Shown here: positions 25,984-34,051 of the stretch, in pieces
Layout of the letters: each line of letters starts with the position of its first letter
How positions within the stretch are numbered: position 1 is the first letter of the stretch
Source: Terriglobia bacterium
GTDB lineage: Bacteria; Acidobacteriota; Terriglobia; Terriglobales; Acidobacteriaceae
DNA length: 40,612 nt
Reading direction: 5' to 3'
NCBI GenBank assembly: GCA_020073465.1
Contig: JAIQFC010000034.1
Coordinates: 1-40,612 of the forward strand
Program-made: the position numbers and the translations under genes
The notes under the pieces: generated by a model
Told to the model about the DNA's origin: nothing
The model's database searches: none
The model's input: only the letters and a program-made list of their open reading frames with translations

Positions 25984-26191
25984 TCAGGGGGCAAGCCCGA
26001 CATCTTTCGGGGCGGAGTATCTGTTCTTCGGACAGATCGAGCCGGCGTACTACGAATTTCCCTGATTGCAGCATGTCTGGCCGGCCTGCGTCGGCCAGGT
26101 AGTCTCCCGCCAGTTCCAGGGCGCGGTATTTTGTGGGCGCCAGCAGGTAGATGCTATCAGTGCCGTGCAGAGTGACTTCATAGACATTCAT
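25976..26191 (-). CDS. Small hypothetical protein with CxxC end
   Basis: 71 residues from the ATG at 26191, with GGAGGGAG upstream. MNVYEVTLHGTDSIYLLAPT is followed by a helix (KYRALELAGDYLADAG) and a C-terminal CRACPLNE, a CxxC that might bind metal or form a disulphide. There is no signal peptide, although both flanking genes encode exported proteins. Its 8-base overlap with the SRPBCC-like gene implies translational coupling. Family not recognised. Confidence 0.6.
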   Translation of the reverse strand: MNVYEVTLHGTDSIYLLAPTKYRALELAGDYLADAGRPDMLQSGKFVVRRLDLSEEQILRPERCRACPLNE

Positions 26192-26259
26192 AAGCTCCCT
26201 CCGTTCTTGGGCGTCCCTCTCATTTGCTGCGACGTGCAGCCGGCCACGGTCGGTCTCCC

Positions 26260-26718
26260 TCAATGCCCGCTGGCTGATTTTCTCCAGTCCTTCTTGAGCT
26301 GCTCAACAATGTCGTCCGCCAATCTGTTTGTGTCAAAGGGCGACGATTTTGCGGTCCTCCAGATGGCTTTCTGAGAGCGAGGATCCACAAGAGTAACTTC
26401 TGCAGTCGTCCGCCGTACGACTAGCCTAGCGGGCACGATTGTGTTCTCCGTTCGACAAGTGAGAATGGCGTCGGCCTCCTCCGCCTTTGAAGTGGTCTCT
26501 ACCGCGTCCCATTTTTCTAGACGAGCCTTGACGAGGAGCACGAAATCATCTGATGACGGAGCAACATAGATCTTGCTCACTTGGTGTAGCAGAGGGGGGG
26601 CGGCTGAAACTGTGGCCTGTGCGGCCAGGAATACTATGGAGAGTAACAGCCAAGCGAAGGTTAGCAGGCTTCCCCAGTTGACACGCGGAGGTGCGCAGTT
26701 CAATTGTCGGGAGTTCAT
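26260..26718 (-). CDS. Exported hypothetical protein (YajG/DUF4136-like pattern)
   Basis: 152 residues, ATG at 26718 with GGTGGAG upstream. An uncleaved-looking N-region leads into a signal core WGSLLTFAWLLLSIVFLA. The mature part starts VSKIYVAPSSDDFVLLVKARLEKW, then EEADAILTCRTENTIV, VDPRSQKAIWRT and a terminal basic helix DDIVEQLKKDWRKS. The order 'strand-V-A-P...helix...EADA-I-L...D-x-x-x-x-x-I-W' is that of small periplasmic proteins that sense or bind an unknown ligand and are annotated as DUF4136- or CsgG-like. The assignment is tentative. No Cys for lipidation is seen. Confidence 0.6.
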   Translation of the reverse strand: MNSRQLNCAPPRVNWGSLLTFAWLLLSIVFLAAQATVSAAPPLLHQVSKIYVAPSSDDFVLLVKARLEKWDAVETTSKAEEADAILTCRTENTIVPARLVVRRTTAEVTLVDPRSQKAIWRTAKSSPFDTNRLADDIVEQLKKDWRKSASGH

Positions 26719-26804
26719 AACGCTCCACCTTCCTTTCTCATGCGCTGCGGCATCCGCGTGTGCGGATCCTCCCGAACTCCCAGGTTCCCATTAGTGCTCG
26801 CCTG

Positions 26805-27557
26805 TTACTTTTCTTGGAATGCCGGTTCGATCAGTTTGCCCGTCAACCCGCCGACAATTGCTCCAATCGCAATGCTCGCCAGGAACGTGTAACCAGCCTC
26901 CAACAGCAGCAGGTCTCGGGAGATTCCAGCCCAAACTGCGCTTGGCAGAGTGGCGACCGTGAGTAAGACCCAAAGAAAAGTCGATGCGAGAATCCCCGAG
27001 CGTAGGCCTTTCCGCCCGCTGCAAGCCAGCAGCCAGGCTACGCCATAGGAAAACAGAAGTGGAACCGCCACACTGATCAGATGGGGAGCCCACCACTCGA
27101 CGATCTGCCGCAGTCTGGCATCACTCAGCCCGAGTGCTTCCATCCATCGCTCGCGAAACAGGAACTCCGAATGCCAAAACGCTCCCAAGACCCAAGCCAC
27201 AAAGGACGCTATTAGCACTGGGAGGTGGTAGATCTTTTTGGTTGTCGACAGGTCGACTTCGCCTTGTGTGTAAGGTCCTGCGCGTAGCGCCTCGGGAATG
27301 CATTCCTGGCCGCAATTGGCACGCGTGGGCCAGCGGGTGCACGCGCTGAGGCGCAAGGCGGGCTTTGGTGCGCTCAACCCAGTTACGGCCGCATGCAAGG
27401 CATCGAAGCTTACGGCGACCTGCCGGCGGGTTTCCGGGCACGTCACGGCCCGACTTCCGCGATAGTGGTTGTAAATTTCGCGTCCCCATAGCGTCGGCAT
27501 CAGCAGAACTAGGGAGGCGACGGCGAGAAAGAGCAGAAGCCATAATACGAGTAACAT
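26805..27557 (-). CDS. Multi-pass membrane protein, hypothetical
   Basis: 250 residues. One N-terminal helix (LLVLWLLLFLAVASLVLLM) is followed by a cytoplasmic or periplasmic Cys-containing loop: TCPETRRQVAVSFDAL, then LRLSACTRWP and CGQEC, four Cys that could bind a metal. Four further helices follow at about residues 108-127, 155-178, 185-208 and 220-240, the last Gly-rich (IAIGAIVGGLTGKL). The Cys-rich 'CP-x-x-x-x-x-V...CTRWP' pattern recurs in short acidobacterial membrane proteins of unknown role. It is probably the first gene of a minus-strand operon with the next three genes, gaps of 86 and 68 bases and then an overlap. No catalytic motif. Confidence 0.7.
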   Translation of the reverse strand: MLLVLWLLLFLAVASLVLLMPTLWGREIYNHYRGSRAVTCPETRRQVAVSFDALHAAVTGLSAPKPALRLSACTRWPTRANCGQECIPEALRAGPYTQGEVDLSTTKKIYHLPVLIASFVAWVLGAFWHSEFLFRERWMEALGLSDARLRQIVEWWAPHLISVAVPLLFSYGVAWLLACSGRKGLRSGILASTFLWVLLTVATLPSAVWAGISRDLLLLEAGYTFLASIAIGAIVGGLTGKLIEPAFQEK

Positions 27558-28068
27558 GACGCACCTCCCGATTTCATTGGTCGTCAGGAGACGGGCGGGG
27601 GAGTGTTCTGTGCGACCAGTACTCTTGTTCTCATGCTAGGGCCGTTTGGCGCCCGAGTCTGTGAGCTGCATCACAATGCCGTTCGACCTTTGAACCGGAA
27701 GGAACTGGGTTCCAGCTAAGGGAGGCCGACTGCAAGCGGAGTTTCGGCCTTGAAAGCCGCCGCCTAACCCCAGCGAGTTCATTTGCGCACAAGCCTCGGC
27801 TGAGCCGGGGCTTGCCTTCGTTAGTTTTTGCTTGTTCGGAACGCTCGCAGCTCTGTCACGGCCACAAGACCGGCGAAAACCACGGTACCTAGGTCATATC
27901 CGGAGAGTGTTCTCACCTTGTCCCGCACTTCACGGACGGACCTTGAAGCAATCAGTTCTATGAGGCGGTTCAGACCTGATTGCCGTTCTTCATGCTATCC
28001 GGTTGTTCACATTGAACTGTGACCGAGCGAGGTCTAGCATTAAGTTGTGGCGCAGGAGGGCCAGGTCG
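27558..28068. other. Divergent non-coding region
   Basis: About 510 bases between the membrane-protein operon (-) and the FmdB-like gene (+). It contains the hairpin at 27790-27814 listed separately. No tRNA or protein-like frame is seen; frames of 64 codons at most are present without ribosome sites. Confidence 0.4.
27790..27829 (+). terminator. Strong hairpin with downstream T-run
   Basis: CAAGCCTCGGC (27790-27800) pairs over all 11 positions (one G-T) with GCCGGGGCTTG (27804-27814) around a TGA loop. Five Ts follow at 27825-27829, ten bases beyond the stem. No recognisable gene ends just upstream on the plus strand, so it may end an unseen small RNA or be a processed leader. Confidence 0.45.
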
Positions 28069-28227
28069 ATGCCCCACTACGAGTTCTTCTGCCACACGTG
28101 CAATAGACCCTTCTCAAAGACGCTGACTCCCACCGAATACAAGGGCAAGATCGTCTGCCCACGCTGTGGCAGCGAGGAAGTGGAGCAGAGATGGTTCTAC
28201 GCGGTCACGGCGACGCTGAGTGCGTAA
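28069..28227 (+). CDS. FmdB-type zinc-ribbon protein
   Basis: 52 residues from the ATG at 28069 with AGGAGG upstream. The start MPHYEFFCHTCNRPF and the second half IVCPRCGSEEVEQRW give two CxxC pairs 20 residues apart, the single zinc ribbon of the FmdB/CxxC_CXXC_SSSS family, which normally begins MPxYEYxC. Such proteins are small, cytoplasmic and of uncertain, possibly regulatory, function. The Ser-rich tail of many members is absent. It is upstream of YbaK- and stomatin-like genes on the same strand. Confidence 0.8.
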   Translation: MPHYEFFCHTCNRPFSKTLTPTEYKGKIVCPRCGSEEVEQRWFYAVTATLSA

Positions 28228-28354
28228 CAACTCGAGATTTTCACATCGACTGAGGCAATGTGCTCACGGCGCCACAGCCAGAAGGAGCGTGTCAGCAAAC
28301 TAGGACTCGCCGGAGTCACAGCCTCTCCCAACGATTTGCAGCATGGAGGTCGGT

Positions 28355-28852
28355 ATGCCCACAAAGAAGCTGAGAGAGTTTCTCGACGACCAGGGTATTA
28401 AGTACGTGACCATCTCTCACCCGGTCGCATACACCGCCCAAGAAATCGCATCGGTTACGCACATATCAAGAAAGGAGATGGCAAAGACGGTGATTGTAAA
28501 GATCGACAACGCGTTAGCCATGGCTGTTCTTCCTGCTTCCTACGAGGTCGATCTTTCCTTGTTGCGAGCAGCAGCGGGAGCAAGAACCATTAGTCTCGCC
28601 AAGGAAGCAGAATTCAAAGACCGGTTCCCGGAGTGCGATATAGGTGCCATGCCGCCCTTTGGGAATCTCTACGAGATGGCTGTCTATGTTGACGAGAGTC
28701 TCGCGAAGGACAAAGACATTGCATTCAATGCAGGCTCGCACAACGAGTTGCTCCAAGTCTCGTACGCGGATTTCGAACGGCTCGTCAAGCCGACAGTCCT
28801 GAAGTTTGCATGCCTGCCAGATGTAGAGTCGCTTGGAGCGTGGCACCTTTGA
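28355..28852 (+). CDS. YbaK/EbsC-family aminoacyl-tRNA deacylase
   Basis: 165 residues from the ATG at 28355, with GGAGG 4 bases upstream, better placed than the ATG at 28343. The YbaK/ProX fold is seen as LREFLDDQGIKYVTISHP, EIASVTHISRKEMAKTVIVK (the conserved Lys region), AMAVLPASYEVDLSLLRAA, RTISLAKEAEFKDRFPECDIGAMPPFG and VYVDESLAKDKDIAFNAGSHNELL, i.e. the 'G-x-x-P-P-F-G' and 'AGSH' motifs of the family. These enzymes hydrolyse mis-charged tRNAs such as Ala- or Cys-tRNAPro in the cytoplasm. The exact substrate is not readable. Length fits a stand-alone enzyme. Confidence 0.88.
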   Translation: MPTKKLREFLDDQGIKYVTISHPVAYTAQEIASVTHISRKEMAKTVIVKIDNALAMAVLPASYEVDLSLLRAAAGARTISLAKEAEFKDRFPECDIGAMPPFGNLYEMAVYVDESLAKDKDIAFNAGSHNELLQVSYADFERLVKPTVLKFACLPDVESLGAWHL

Positions 28853-28969
28853 GGCTTGAAAGTCTTGTGTCTTGCGCACTTGCCATAGCGGGCAGCACGA
28901 GTTCTGCGATGTCCTGCGCTGCAGCCCGCGATGTGTGCGCACGCCAATTCCGTTTGCTGGAGGCTGCCC

Positions 28970-29755
28970 ATGATTCCAATCCCTGTCATCGTTGCAACTA
29001 TCGTCGTGTTGTATGTCCTCAGCTCGATTAAGATCCTGCGTGAGTACGAGCGTGGCGTGATCTTCCGGCTGGGGCGCTTACTACCCTATGCCAAGGGACC
29101 GGGAATCATCCTGGTGTTTGCGCCGGTGGACCGCATGGTGAGGATTTCTCTGCGCCAGGAAGCGCTCGAGGTGAAACCGCAGGACATCATCACCCGCGAC
29201 AACGTCACCTTGAAGGTGAACGCGGTCATCTTCTTGCGCGTAATAGATCCGCGGCAGGCGGTAGTCGAGGTCTCCGATTACCTCAACCAGACCTCGCAAT
29301 TTGCCCAGACCACTCTTCGCTCAGTGCTGGGCGAGGCTGAGCTGGACGAATTGCTGGCCCACCGGGAAAAGATCAACATGCGCCTGCAGAGCATTCTCGA
29401 TACGCACACGGCTCCGTGGGGGGTGAAAGTGGTGAATGTGGAGGTTAAGCAGGTGGACTTGCCGGAGTCTATGCTGCGCGCCATGGCTAAGCAAGCAGAA
29501 GCGGAGCGCGAAAAGCGGTCGAAGATCATCCACGCTGAGGGCGAGTTTTCGGCGGCACAGCGATTGGTGGATGCCGCCCACTTGCTGGCCGAGGAGCCGA
29601 TCAGCATCCAGCTCCGCTATCTCCAGACATTGACCGAGATCGGGGTGGAAAAGAACACTACCTTGGTTTTCCCCGTGCCAGTCGACATATTTTCACGCAT
29701 CACCAAGACTTCGGAGAAGTCTGAGGCCAGAGCCCCGGTTCCCGCCAAGCTGTAG
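28970..29755 (+). CDS. Stomatin-like SPFH/band 7 protein (slipin)
   Basis: 261 residues from the ATG at 28970 with GGAGG upstream. One N-terminal membrane helix (IPVIVATIVVLYVLSSI) anchors the protein. The SPFH domain has EYERGVIFRLGRLLPYAKGPG and the slipin signature RISLRQEALEVKPQDIITRDNV. It ends with RMLQ-type oligomer contacts (NMRLQSILDTHTAPWGVKV), a charged coiled coil (AEAEREKRSKIIHAEGEFSAAQRL) and YLQTLTEIGVEKNTTLVFPVP. Slipins form membrane rings and usually partner an NfeD protease-like protein; none is next to it here. Role probably in membrane microdomains or quality control. Confidence 0.93.
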   Translation: MIPIPVIVATIVVLYVLSSIKILREYERGVIFRLGRLLPYAKGPGIILVFAPVDRMVRISLRQEALEVKPQDIITRDNVTLKVNAVIFLRVIDPRQAVVEVSDYLNQTSQFAQTTLRSVLGEAELDELLAHREKINMRLQSILDTHTAPWGVKVVNVEVKQVDLPESMLRAMAKQAEAEREKRSKIIHAEGEFSAAQRLVDAAHLLAEEPISIQLRYLQTLTEIGVEKNTTLVFPVPVDIFSRITKTSEKSEARAPVPAKL

Positions 29756-30244
29756 CAAGCGGGCTGGCTGAAAGGTTCAGTGGCAAAACCGAATCCTGGT
29801 CTGCTCCCAGGTGACGTTGAGTAAGCAACTCCTGCTCTAGCCGCTGACACTCGGCGCCGGAGACTGCCGCCCGATGTCTCTCGCCGTGAGTGTAGGACAC
29901 AAACAGACTCCAGCAAGTTGTCTTATGGACTCCAACGCGCGAGCCTGCCGCATACACGCCTTGCACGGATTGTGTGACACCTATCACTGACACTCCACTG
30001 CTCAGAGCAGAGGATAACATCAGCCGGTTTAGTAACCCGGGTCTTGGGGCCTCCGAACCTCGTTGAGGTTCTGGCGCCCGGCGCTGGGTTAGGGCCGATA
30101 GAGTGACATGTGGCCTGAAATCGGAAGCGATCAACCTGGATGTGCGGTACGTCAGGGTCTGAATCGCTCCTGCTGCGGAGCAGAGTGGCGCCATGGTCAT
30201 CCTAGAATCTTGAGAAGCCAAGGGCGCCCAGATCGGACAAGCTT
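29756..30244. other. Non-coding gap with an inverted-repeat structure
   Basis: About 490 bases between the slipin and synthetase genes. Apart from the structured repeat at 30033-30091 nothing is recognised; the minus frame covering most of it has no ribosome site or protein-like pattern. Confidence 0.4.
30033..30091. repeat. Nested inverted repeat (possible structured RNA or REP-like unit)
   Basis: Outer arms TAACCC (30033-30038) and GGGTTA (30086-30091), an imperfect GGGGCC/GGCGCCC middle, and a perfect inner hairpin GAACCTC-GTT-GAGGTTC (30055-30071) form one 59-base fold. It lies about 150 bases before the synthetase start, so it may be a leader structure or a dispersed repeat. Confidence 0.4.
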
Positions 30245-31945
30245 ATGAGCGACCCGCCTTCCTATGAGGAACTCAGCGCGAACTTCAGCTGGTCTATCGC
30301 CGAGCAGGAGTTAGGCCATCAGCCGGGCGACCCCATCAATATCGGTTGGATGTGCAGCGACCGCATCTGCCGCATGGGCCTCGCCAACAAGCTAGCTTTA
30401 CATTGGGAAGATTACCAGGGCAACGAGAAGCAGTTCACCTTTGATGACCTGCGCGTTCTGTCCAACACCATCGCTCACTTTCTCAGCGAACTCGGCATCC
30501 GGCCCGGCGAACGGGTGTGCCTGTTCATGGACCGGGTGCCGGAACTGTACATCGGGTTTCTTGGCGTCCTGAAGATGGGTGGGGTGGTACAGCCGCTGTT
30601 TTCCGCCTTCGGCGACGAATCGCTTTTCGTGCGGCTGCAGGACGCCAACACGTCGGCGATCGTTACCCAGAAGAAACACGTCCACAAGGTTCGCAAGATT
30701 CGCGAGCACCTTCCGAACTTGCGGTACATCATCTTGGTAGACGCGGGTGAATCTCCACTGCAGCAATCCGAAGTGTCTTTCCCGATGGACCAGGCGCGCC
30801 GCATCGAAGACTTTGCCGTCTACCCGACGACCGCCGAGTCACCGTCGGTTCTGCACTACACGTCCGGCACGACCGGACAGCCTAAGGGAGCGCAGCACGT
30901 TCACTATTCTGTCATCTCGCAGTACCTCACCGCCAAATGGGTCCTGGACCTGCGGCCCGATGACGTTTACTGGTGTAACGCCGACCCCGGTTGGGTGACG
31001 GGCACGTCATACGGCATCATCGGTCCCTGGTCAAACGGCATTACGCAAGTAGTGTTCGATTCCGGCTTCAACGCGGAGCGCTGGTATGAGTTCATAGAAA
31101 AACACCGCGTGACGGTTTGGTATTCGGCGCCCACGGCCATCCGTCTCCTCATGAAGGAGGGGACGGAGATCGTGCAGCGGCATGATCTGTCGAGCCTGCG
31201 GCATCTGGCCAGCGTGGGCGAACCCCTCAACGCCGAGGCGGTTGTGTGGTCACAAAAAGTATTTGGGACGCCGTTCCACGACACCTTCTGGCAGACGGAA
31301 ACTGGCTGCATCGTGATCACCAATCTCCCCGGGATGCCGGTCAAACCGGGTTCTATGGGAAAAGCGTTCCCTGGAATCACCGCGACCGTGCTGCACCCGA
31401 AGACATATGAGGCGGTGAATCAGACGGGGATCGCCGGGTTGATCGCGCTGCGCCCGGGCTGGCCATCGCAAATCCGCGGCTACTGGAACAACGAGGCTGG
31501 GTTCAAAGCGAAATTCAAGAATGGCTGGTATTTGTGCGGCGACCGGGCCTCGATCGATGCCGATGGCTACTTCTGGTTCATGGGACGCGACGACGACGTC
31601 ATCAACACCGGCGGACACCTGGTCGGTCCGTTCGAGATCGAATCGGCCCTGCTGGAGCACCATGCCGTCGCCGAGTCCGCCGCCGTTGCCAAGCCCGACC
31701 CGGTCAACATGGAGGTGGTCAAAGCCTTCGTGACCCTCAAGCGAGGTTACGACCCATCGGGCGACCTGGAACTGGAAATCATGAATCACATCCGCAAGCG
31801 GCTATCGCCGCTGGCGATGCCGCAGGAGATTGAGTTCGTGGACTGCCTGCCCAAGACCCGAAGCGGCAAGATCGTGCGCCGCATCCTGCGCTGCAAGGAG
31901 TTCCACGAGCCGGTGGGGGACCTTTCCACCATCATGGACGACTGA
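30245..31945 (+). CDS. Acetyl-/acyl-CoA synthetase (AMP-forming)
   Basis: 566 residues, shorter than the usual 650-residue acetyl-CoA synthetase because the N-terminal extension is trimmed. Adenylation motifs: VLHYTSGTTGQPKG (P-loop, about 203-216), YWCNADPGWVTG, DTFWQTETG (about 346-354, with the Trp position of acetate-type enzymes), YLCGDRASID (about 428) and the hinge/C-terminal lysine motif LPKTRSGKIVRRILR (about 534-548). It should adenylate a short acid with ATP and transfer it to CoA or to a carrier thiol. The gene is followed after 28 bases by a free-standing acyl carrier protein and then by kbl, so its product may be loaded on the carrier. An acs-like family call is firm; the acid is inferred. 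Confidence 0.9.
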   Translation: MSDPPSYEELSANFSWSIAEQELGHQPGDPINIGWMCSDRICRMGLANKLALHWEDYQGNEKQFTFDDLRVLSNTIAHFLSELGIRPGERVCLFMDRVPELYIGFLGVLKMGGVVQPLFSAFGDESLFVRLQDANTSAIVTQKKHVHKVRKIREHLPNLRYIILVDAGESPLQQSEVSFPMDQARRIEDFAVYPTTAESPSVLHYTSGTTGQPKGAQHVHYSVISQYLTAKWVLDLRPDDVYWCNADPGWVTGTSYGIIGPWSNGITQVVFDSGFNAERWYEFIEKHRVTVWYSAPTAIRLLMKEGTEIVQRHDLSSLRHLASVGEPLNAEAVVWSQKVFGTPFHDTFWQTETGCIVITNLPGMPVKPGSMGKAFPGITATVLHPKTYEAVNQTGIAGLIALRPGWPSQIRGYWNNEAGFKAKFKNGWYLCGDRASIDADGYFWFMGRDDDVINTGGHLVGPFEIESALLEHHAVAESAAVAKPDPVNMEVVKAFVTLKRGYDPSGDLELEIMNHIRKRLSPLAMPQEIEFVDCLPKTRSGKIVRRILRCKEFHEPVGDLSTIMDD

Positions 31946-31973
31946 AGACCGCGAGCAGAAAGGGAGAGCAATC

Positions 31974-32231
31974 ATGGACGAGATCGTCAAAGTGGTTCGC
32001 GATTACGTGACCCGGGAATACCTGGAGGAAGGGGACGAACGGGAGATCACCGAGACCACGCCGCTGATCTCGGGCGGGATTGTGGATTCCTTCTCCATGG
32101 TGTCGCTCCTGCGGTTCCTGGAAAAGAAGTACTCGATCCACATTCCTGACGCGGCCGCTACTCCGGACGCCTTCGATACCGTGCAGAGCATCGCGGCGCT
32201 GGTGCGACGGTTCCAGAAGGCGGAAGTTTAG
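31974..32231 (+). CDS. Free-standing acyl carrier protein
   Basis: 85 residues from the ATG at 31974, with AAGGGAGAG upstream. The helix-II phosphopantetheine site is GGIVDSFSM with Ser39, in the 'D-S-x-S' form used by carrier proteins outside fatty-acid synthesis. It is preceded by TETTPLISG and followed by VSLLRFLEKKYSIHIPDAA, and the chain is acidic as expected. It is not next to fatty-acid genes. Its position between an acyl-activating ligase and a 2-amino-3-ketobutyrate ligase-type enzyme suggests that it carries the acyl group from one to the other. Confidence 0.9.
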   Translation: MDEIVKVVRDYVTREYLEEGDEREITETTPLISGGIVDSFSMVSLLRFLEKKYSIHIPDAAATPDAFDTVQSIAALVRRFQKAEV

Positions 32232-32307
32232 AACGGGTTCGGCGCTGCCCGGCTTTCGTCGGTGACGGGCACAGTACTGATTCGAATCTCATCAAGCGAG
32301 GAACGTC

Positions 32308-33555
32308 ATGGCCTTTACCGATACAGTTCGCAACGGCTATCAGACCGAGATCGAGGGAATCAAAGCCGCCGGTCTGTTCAAAGGTGAGCGTTATATCCAT
32401 TCTCCTCAAGGTTCAGAAATTGAGGTGGAGTTTCCGGTTGGCTCTGAAATCAAGAAGTGCATCAACATGTGCGCCAACAACTACCTTGGCCTTTCCAGCC
32501 ATCCTGACGTGATTGCGGCGGCGCACGCGGGGTTGGACAGCCGCGGTTACGGCATGTCGTCGGTGCGCTTCATTTGTGGCACTCAGGATATCCATCGCGA
32601 ACTGGAGAACCGGCTGACCGGATTTCTCGGGACCGAGGATACCCTCCTGTTTCCTTCCTGCATGGACGCGAACGGCGGGTTCTTCGAGGCCTGCCTGAAC
32701 GAGCAGGACGTGATGATCGCCGACCGGCTGGTGCACGCCTCCATCGTGGACGGGATGCGCCTGTGCAAGGCGATGCAGGATACGTTCAAGCATTCCGACA
32801 TGGGTCACCTGGAGGAGAAGCTGCAAGAGCACCAGGACAAGCGTTATCGGATGATCATCACCGACGGCGTGTTCTCGATGGACGGTGACACGGCCAAGCT
32901 CGACCAGATTGTAAGCCTGGCCGAGAAGTACAAGGCCATGGTGTTCCTGGACGACTCGCACGCCACCGGATTTATCGGCCGCACCGGGCGCGGAACGCAC
33001 GAACATTGCGGCGTCTTGGGAAAAATTGACGTGATCACTACTACGCTGGGGAAGGCATTGGGCGGTGCCTCCGGTGGGTGCGTCAGCGGGCGTCGTGAGC
33101 TGGTGGAGATGTGCCGCCAGCGGGCGCGCCCGTTCCTTTTCTCAAATTCAGTGGCGCCGGTGATTGTGGCGGGTGCGCTGAAGGTCATGGACCTGATCAC
33201 CATCAGTACTGACCGCCGCGACAAACTGGAATGGAACACCAAGTACTGGCGTGGTCTGCTGAAGGAAGCGGGGTTTGACGTAAAAGAAGGGGACAGTCCG
33301 ATCGTGCCGGTCATGTTGTACGACGCCAAGCTTGCACAGGATTTTGCCCACGGCCTTTTTGACGAGGGCGTCTATGCGGTTGGTTTCTTCTTTCCGGTGG
33401 TGCCCAAGGGGCAGGCCCGAATCCGTACGCAACTTTCCGCCGCTCACGAAAAGCATCACTTGGATACCGCGATCAAGGCCTTCAAGAAAGTTGGGGAACA
33501 ACACGGAATCTTGGGGCTTGGGAAGAAGGAACTCGTCGCAAAGTACGCGTCGTAA
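32308..33555 (+). CDS. kbl: 2-amino-3-ketobutyrate CoA ligase / alpha-oxoamine synthase
   Basis: 415 residues, PLP-dependent fold-type I. It tracks E. coli Kbl closely: CANNYLGLSSHPDVI, GMSSVRFICGTQDIHRELE, DGVFSMDGDTAKLD, VFLDDSHATGFIG (Asp binding the PLP ring nitrogen, then the His), TTTLGKALGGASGG with the Schiff-base Lys at about residue 249, and FFPVVPKGQARIRTQLSAAH. Kbl normally condenses glycine with acetyl-CoA (or the reverse in threonine breakdown). No threonine dehydrogenase gene is beside it, as would be usual; instead a ligase and a carrier protein precede it in the same direction, 28 and 76 bases apart, so an acyl-carrier-dependent alpha-oxoamine synthase role is possible. The C-terminal 15 residues extend beyond E. 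coli Kbl. Confidence 0.92.
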   Translation: MAFTDTVRNGYQTEIEGIKAAGLFKGERYIHSPQGSEIEVEFPVGSEIKKCINMCANNYLGLSSHPDVIAAAHAGLDSRGYGMSSVRFICGTQDIHRELENRLTGFLGTEDTLLFPSCMDANGGFFEACLNEQDVMIADRLVHASIVDGMRLCKAMQDTFKHSDMGHLEEKLQEHQDKRYRMIITDGVFSMDGDTAKLDQIVSLAEKYKAMVFLDDSHATGFIGRTGRGTHEHCGVLGKIDVITTTLGKALGGASGGCVSGRRELVEMCRQRARPFLFSNSVAPVIVAGALKVMDLITISTDRRDKLEWNTKYWRGLLKEAGFDVKEGDSPIVPVMLYDAKLAQDFAHGLFDEGVYAVGFFFPVVPKGQARIRTQLSAAHEKHHLDTAIKAFKKVGEQHGILGLGKKELVAKYAS

Positions 33556-33686
33556 ACCGGGAGGCAGTGCAGACAGACAAGAGCCGCGGTGACGTGGCGG
33601 AATCCACCTCGCGCAGCTTCGTTCGAGCTAATGTGCAACAACGAAAGCTTCCGTCGCGTCAGCCGGATCATGAAATGGAGACCCAG

Positions 33687-33869
33687 ATGCTTTGCGAAGA
33701 ACTTGAGCGGCTTGAATCCAAACTCGATGAGATTATTAACGCGCTTGAAAATCCGAGGTTGACCGAGCAACAAAGAAAGGCGTTAGAGGACGCCTATGCT
33801 CGAATGAGCCACACCATAAGTGATCATCAGAAGCTTGGGCACGATGGCGGCCCCTGTTTTGAAGAATAG
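33687..33869 (+). CDS. Small helical hypothetical protein
   Basis: 60 residues from the ATG at 33687, where GGAG sits 6 bases upstream. Other in-frame starts are ATG at 33675 (64 residues) and GTG at 33567 (100 residues, its purine run too close). MLCEELERLESKLDEIINAL and QQRKALEDAYARMSHTISDH are amphipathic helices that would make a helical hairpin or coiled coil; the end KLGHDGGPCFEE is distinctive, with a Cys. No signal or membrane segment. It follows kbl by about 130 bases. Family not recognised. Confidence 0.6.
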   Translation: MLCEELERLESKLDEIINALENPRLTEQQRKALEDAYARMSHTISDHQKLGHDGGPCFEE

Positions 33870-34051
33870 CGGAGCCAAGTCGTCGCGACTTTCTAGACGT
33901 ATCCAATCATGGCGTCGGGCATGCAGGAGGACCGCACTTGCATCGTTGATGGGAATTGCGGCGGCCGGGGGCGCCGTCGGCCCGGTTTCGGACGGATGAC
34001 GGCGTAGCGGGAACCAATTACCACTACTTAATGGACACTCCTGCCGCATTT

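Noticed and set aside
29700..30221. 173-codon minus frame between slipin and synthetase
   Set aside because: Composition is Ser/Arg/Leu-rich and irregular, no ribosome site, and it covers a structured repeat.
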